Assembly: GCA_002914845.1 (NCBI GenBank) | Contig: JXTC01000740.1 | Location: 7,547 to 71,546, forward strand | DNA length: 64,000 nucleotides | Source of the DNA: Trema orientale | Taxonomy: Eukaryota > Streptophyta > Magnoliopsida > Rosales > Cannabaceae | Reading direction: 5' to 3' | Part shown: in pieces, positions 60,800 to 64,000 of the stretch | Layout of the letters: each line of letters starts with the position of its first letter | How positions within the stretch are numbered: the first letter of the stretch is position 1 | The notes under the pieces: model-generated | What the model saw: only the letters and a program-made list of their open reading frames with translations | The model's database searches: none | What the model was told of the DNA's origin: nothing | Position numbers and translations under genes: made by a program

Positions 60800-61278
60800 G
60801 GATAATCCCAAAAACACCTCTCTGATTTAGCTAAATACCACGTTTAACTTTCTATTCTGATAAAACTCAAAATGATCCCCTTTATTTTTGAAAATAGAAA
60901 AATTATATACCCTAGTACCTTTTTGGTCAAACTTAAAATGTGAATATCATTGCATATGTTTCAAAAATCTATTACCAAATACTTCATATTATCTAATTAA
61001 TTTTTTATTTAATAATAATAAGAATATCACATTATTTTTCTTGATTATAGAAAAATGATGAAAATTTTTTTAAATAAATTTTTTATTATTATTTTTTTTG
61101 AAGAAATCAACCTTCCAAACAATATTTTAAGAGTATTAATGTCATTTAGAAAAAATATTTAGTCAAAAATTTAACAAAAAAAGAAGAAAAATATACCCTT
61201 TTCCTATTTTAAAAAATAAAGGAGATATTTAAATGTGATATTTAGCTAAAATAGAGAGGTATTTCTGGGATTTATCCC
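60800..61278. mobile_element. Foldback MITE in the 5' flank of the VQ gene
   Basis: 479 bp with inverted arms of about 100 bp. Both contain GGATAA(A)TCCCA.AAA.ACC, CTCTCT..TTTAGCTAAATA and CTTTATTTTT.AAAATAG. Flanked by a 10-bp duplication AAAAGAAAAT (60790-60799 and 61279-61288). Same general type as 15857-16208. Its near end lies 345 bp upstream of the VQ start codon. Confidence 0.85.
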
Positions 61279-61288
61279 AAAAGAAAAT

Positions 61289-62844
61289 TGGAAAAACTTG
61301 GTTATTTTGAATAGACAAATAACAAATCAAGAGTGTAGGATGATAACAAATTAAACACCTTTTAACTTAGCTTAAATACCCAATTACACTTTTTGATGTC
61401 AAAACTTTGAAAATTATTGTAAGAGGGAAAAAAAAAGTATCCATTTCATCACTTTTTTTGATTGGAGACAAATAAAATAATGTGTTTGATTTTTTTTATA
61501 TTTTTCAGGTCATTGGAGTCGAAGGATCACTCTATTATAGGGTTCGTTAAATCAATTCATTTTCAGATACGTTTTTATTCGATGAATTTTTTTTTCCTTA
61601 TTTTGAAAAAATATGTACTTTTTGGACTTCGGATAACATAAAGTATAACCTTATGTTTATGCTAAATAGAAGAACCTTTTTTTAAAAATACACCTATGCG
61701 GTGATGGAGGTGTATTTTTCAATACATTAAAAATTAGGAAATTTTATGTCATAATTCAAATTAGAGTATGCAATGGATGAATTTTCATTCTTGTAGTTAA
61801 ATGTAAGTAAGGGAGAATAAAAAAAAAATTAAAAAAAGTGTCATTTAGTCCTTTGGTTTGAAAACAAAACAAAAATAAAAATCTACATATTTTTATTAAT
61901 GCTTTTTTTAATCAAATCTCATTAATTAGGGCCGCATGTATGGTGAAAATTGAAGTTTAAAATTAAGAAAATGTATTTATCTTTAAAATCATGCAACATA
62001 AATCAATTTAAAGTGGTACTTTAGTGTGTTTGAAAGTTGCTACAATTGGTTTTTTCAAAGTTACAGATCATTTATTAGTATAGATGATTGCTATTTGAAG
62101 AGATTTGTGGATGCTAGTTGACAATTTTAAAAGATAAAAATGTCTTTAATAATTTTAAACTCTAATTACGACTCAACAAAATTTAATAGGAAAATATAAA
62201 TAGAACATCATACTTGATATTAATGAAAAGATCTAGACTTTGTTTTTACAAAAATTCTAAATGTCATTTTTTTTGTATATTAATTATGGATGATGGCAAA
62301 AAAAATGTATTGATCTTTTATTTTTTTGCAAAAATTGACCTAATTTTTTGATTCTATAAATTAATAAGGGTATTAATTAAAATCTTTACAAATATGTATC
62401 TCATGAGTCGTGATGCCCATTTAATTGAATATAATAGTAAGAAAATGGTAGTACCCTCATTAACTTAATAAAAAAATGTATTAAGCACTGATATAAACAT
62501 TAACCAAAGCAAGAGATGTATTGTTTTTTTTTTCCATGTATTTGTTTTTATTTCACATATTTTTTAATTAAAGGTAAAAAAAAATAATTATGAAATATTT
62601 TTTGAAAATATATTACTATTTATATGTTTTTAATAAGTTAATGAAGTGTATTTGCATCTTTTAACTTATTGATTAGGTACAAATTTGTATGAATTTTAAA
62701 TATAGATTATTTACAAAATTTAATAATTACGTTAGTTTTTTTGCAAATAATAATAATAATAATAATAAATATCAAAAGGCAAACTGTTTTGTTGTCATTA
62801 TTATTCTTAGAGTTATCCACCAAAAAAGAAATATATGAAATATA
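61289..62844. other. AT-rich intergenic DNA
   Basis: Contains an (AAT)n microsatellite at about 62748-62768. No gene or RNA recognised. Confidence 0.5.
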
Positions 62845-63145
62845 GTCTTTCTATAAATTTAACTACGTGTTATAGATTGTGCAAAATTATACTCTATATT
62901 TTGAATATTTATAAATTTGTACATTTTGTCTATAATTGACCAATAATTTCTCACTAAACACATAATATGAATTAAGTAAACTTTATTTCTGCTGACTAAC
63001 ATAAATGAATTTATTGAAAACAACTTAAACTAATTAGCACAAATTACTCAATTTGTACACAGAACGTATAAAGTTTGTAGAGATTTGTAATATAGAGATA
63101 TAATTTTGCACAAATAAAAAAATATATTAAAATTATAGAAAGGTC
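62845..63145. mobile_element. Foldback MITE
   Basis: The left arm GTCTTTCTATAAATTTAA ... TTGTGCAAAATTATA.CTCTA pairs with the complement of the right arm GACCTTTCTATAATTTTAA ... TTGTGCAAAATTATATCTCTA. Arms are about 85 bp. No target duplication could be read, so the borders are approximate. Confidence 0.6.
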
Positions 63146-63249
63146 GTACTTCAGTAATTTTTTTTTTTTTTTTTTTTTGCACTTATCGGTTTTTCTTATT
63201 AATTAAAATTGTACAAAATTATGCACTCCACTACCTTATATTCTTTATG

Positions 63250-63560
63250 AATAGAATTTATAGCTCGTGTTCCAGACGCGCTAAAGGTAGGCGTGAGGTG
63301 AAGAGCTTTAGAAGATTGCAGTGTTATCAGTTCGTCAATAATTCCACCACGTGGCTTTCGTCGGAAGCATGGTTAGATGTTGCTGACGTAAGTGCTCCGT
63401 GACTAGCTGACGTCTGTCATAAAAAAGTAAGGGATCAATCAGCTTGGCTAGGCTCGGCTGATCTGACTGATCCAAGCCGGCTCGCAGTAGTTATCCAGTG
63501 CTCTCCTCAACTCCAACCGTACAGGACATCACAGCAGTGAGTCAGTGACTACTGTTTTTC
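63250..63560. promoter_or_regulatory. GC-richer patch dense in bZIP-type sites, possible promoter
   Basis: It stands out in base composition from its AT-rich surroundings. It contains a palindromic G-box CCACGTGG (63347-63354), TGACGTAA (63384-63391), TGACGTC (63408-63414) and TGAGTCA (63538-63544). No open gene starts inside the window next to it. It may belong to a gene beyond 64000, or be an unrecognised repeat. Confidence 0.45.
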
Positions 63561-64000
63561 TTTTTGGTAATAACAGCAGTGACTACTGACTAGTGAGTAA
63601 AATCAGCACATTTTCCCGCTTTTAATATTTTTGAGTTTTTTTTATAACAAATTTTTTTTTTTGAGCTTTTCTCTTTATTCTTTTTACACAGACTAATTTT
63701 CTCATCTGGATAATTAAAATTCCAGGGGGAAAAAAAAAGAAAAAAGAAAAGGTAGTAGTGCCGTTCAGATCAGAACTACCATGCAATGAATTTTTTAGAG
63801 AAAAAACTGGGTCATATATACTATTGGGATTTGTCTTTTGCATTTTTTTTTTGGGAAAAGTACAAAATTACTTTTTATATAATACCTAGAGAACATTACG
63901 TTCCTCAATTTTTTTAATTGCTTAATCTGTTTGTTAATTGTTTACACTAGTACTTTTTTTTTTGTGAACGTTTTTATACTAGTACTTAAAAAGACATCAT
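63561..64000. other. AT-rich end of the window
   Basis: T-runs and low-complexity sequence; no feature recognised. Confidence 0.5.

Noticed and set aside
1-64000. CRISPR array, bacterial operons, rRNA genes
   Set aside because: No regularly spaced direct repeats with unique spacers, no Shine-Dalgarno-led gene strings and no rRNA-like blocks were seen; this is plant nuclear DNA.

Overview
The window is nuclear DNA of a flowering plant, most likely a woody or herbaceous eudicot (a rosid would fit; the species is not determined). It is very AT-rich. It holds multi-exon genes with plant introns, two Copia retrotransposon insertions, Mutator-, hAT-, CACTA-, PIF- and pogo-type DNA elements and a tRNA-derived SINE. 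I see no bacterial operon, CRISPR array or phage gene.

Three host genes can be rebuilt. (1) 4540-9651, + strand: a 12-exon vacuolar amino-acid transporter of the AVT1 type (546 aa). One of its introns looks like a U12-type AT-AA intron, and two of its exons are only 24 and 20 nt. (2) 17916-21995, + strand: a 4-exon Nudix hydrolase of the plant NUDT12/13/16 type (186 aa). (3) 59904-60455, - strand: a single-exon VQ-motif protein of the SIB1 (sigma-factor-binding) type (183 aa). The three act in unrelated processes: amino-acid storage, nucleotide or inositol-pyrophosphate clean-up, and defence or plastid transcription signalling. They are neighbours, not a pathway.

The rest is mostly transposon sediment. 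1-4050: CACTA end, foldback MITE, a LINE remnant split by a hAT-like element, a second hAT-like element and a Tourist-like MITE. 10.5-10.9 kb: two Mutator-type MITEs 41 bp apart with perfect 9-bp target duplications. 11.35-11.6 kb: a 12-bp minisatellite. 13.8-14.4 and 22.98-23.56 kb: two more hAT-like elements. 15.86-16.2 kb: a long-TIR foldback. 24.75-26.0 kb: a direct repeat that preserves the empty site of a MITE present in its other copy. 28.2-28.4 kb: a SINE with a perfect 18-bp duplication. 28.5-30.7 kb: a Copia pol fossil. 30.9-39.0 kb: an 8.1-kb Mutator-like element with a decayed MuDR transposase and, convergent to it, a DUF1985 exon of the kind found in ULP1-bearing (Kaonashi) MULEs. 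40.16-41.18 kb: a pogo/Emigrant-like element. 41.47-48.01 and 48.49-55.19 kb: two broken Copia elements with both LTRs. 55.2-59.9 kb: AT-rich spacer. 60.8-61.28 kb: a foldback MITE in the 5' flank of the VQ gene. 63.25-63.56 kb: a GC-richer patch dense in bZIP-type sites that may be a promoter.

Boundaries of the host genes and of the elements with target-site duplications are read directly from the sequence. Family names rest on recognised motifs, not on database searches. The best candidates for something unusual are the AT-AA U12 intron, the MULE with repeat words oriented by transcription, and the set of hAT-like elements that share ends but differ in subterminal words.
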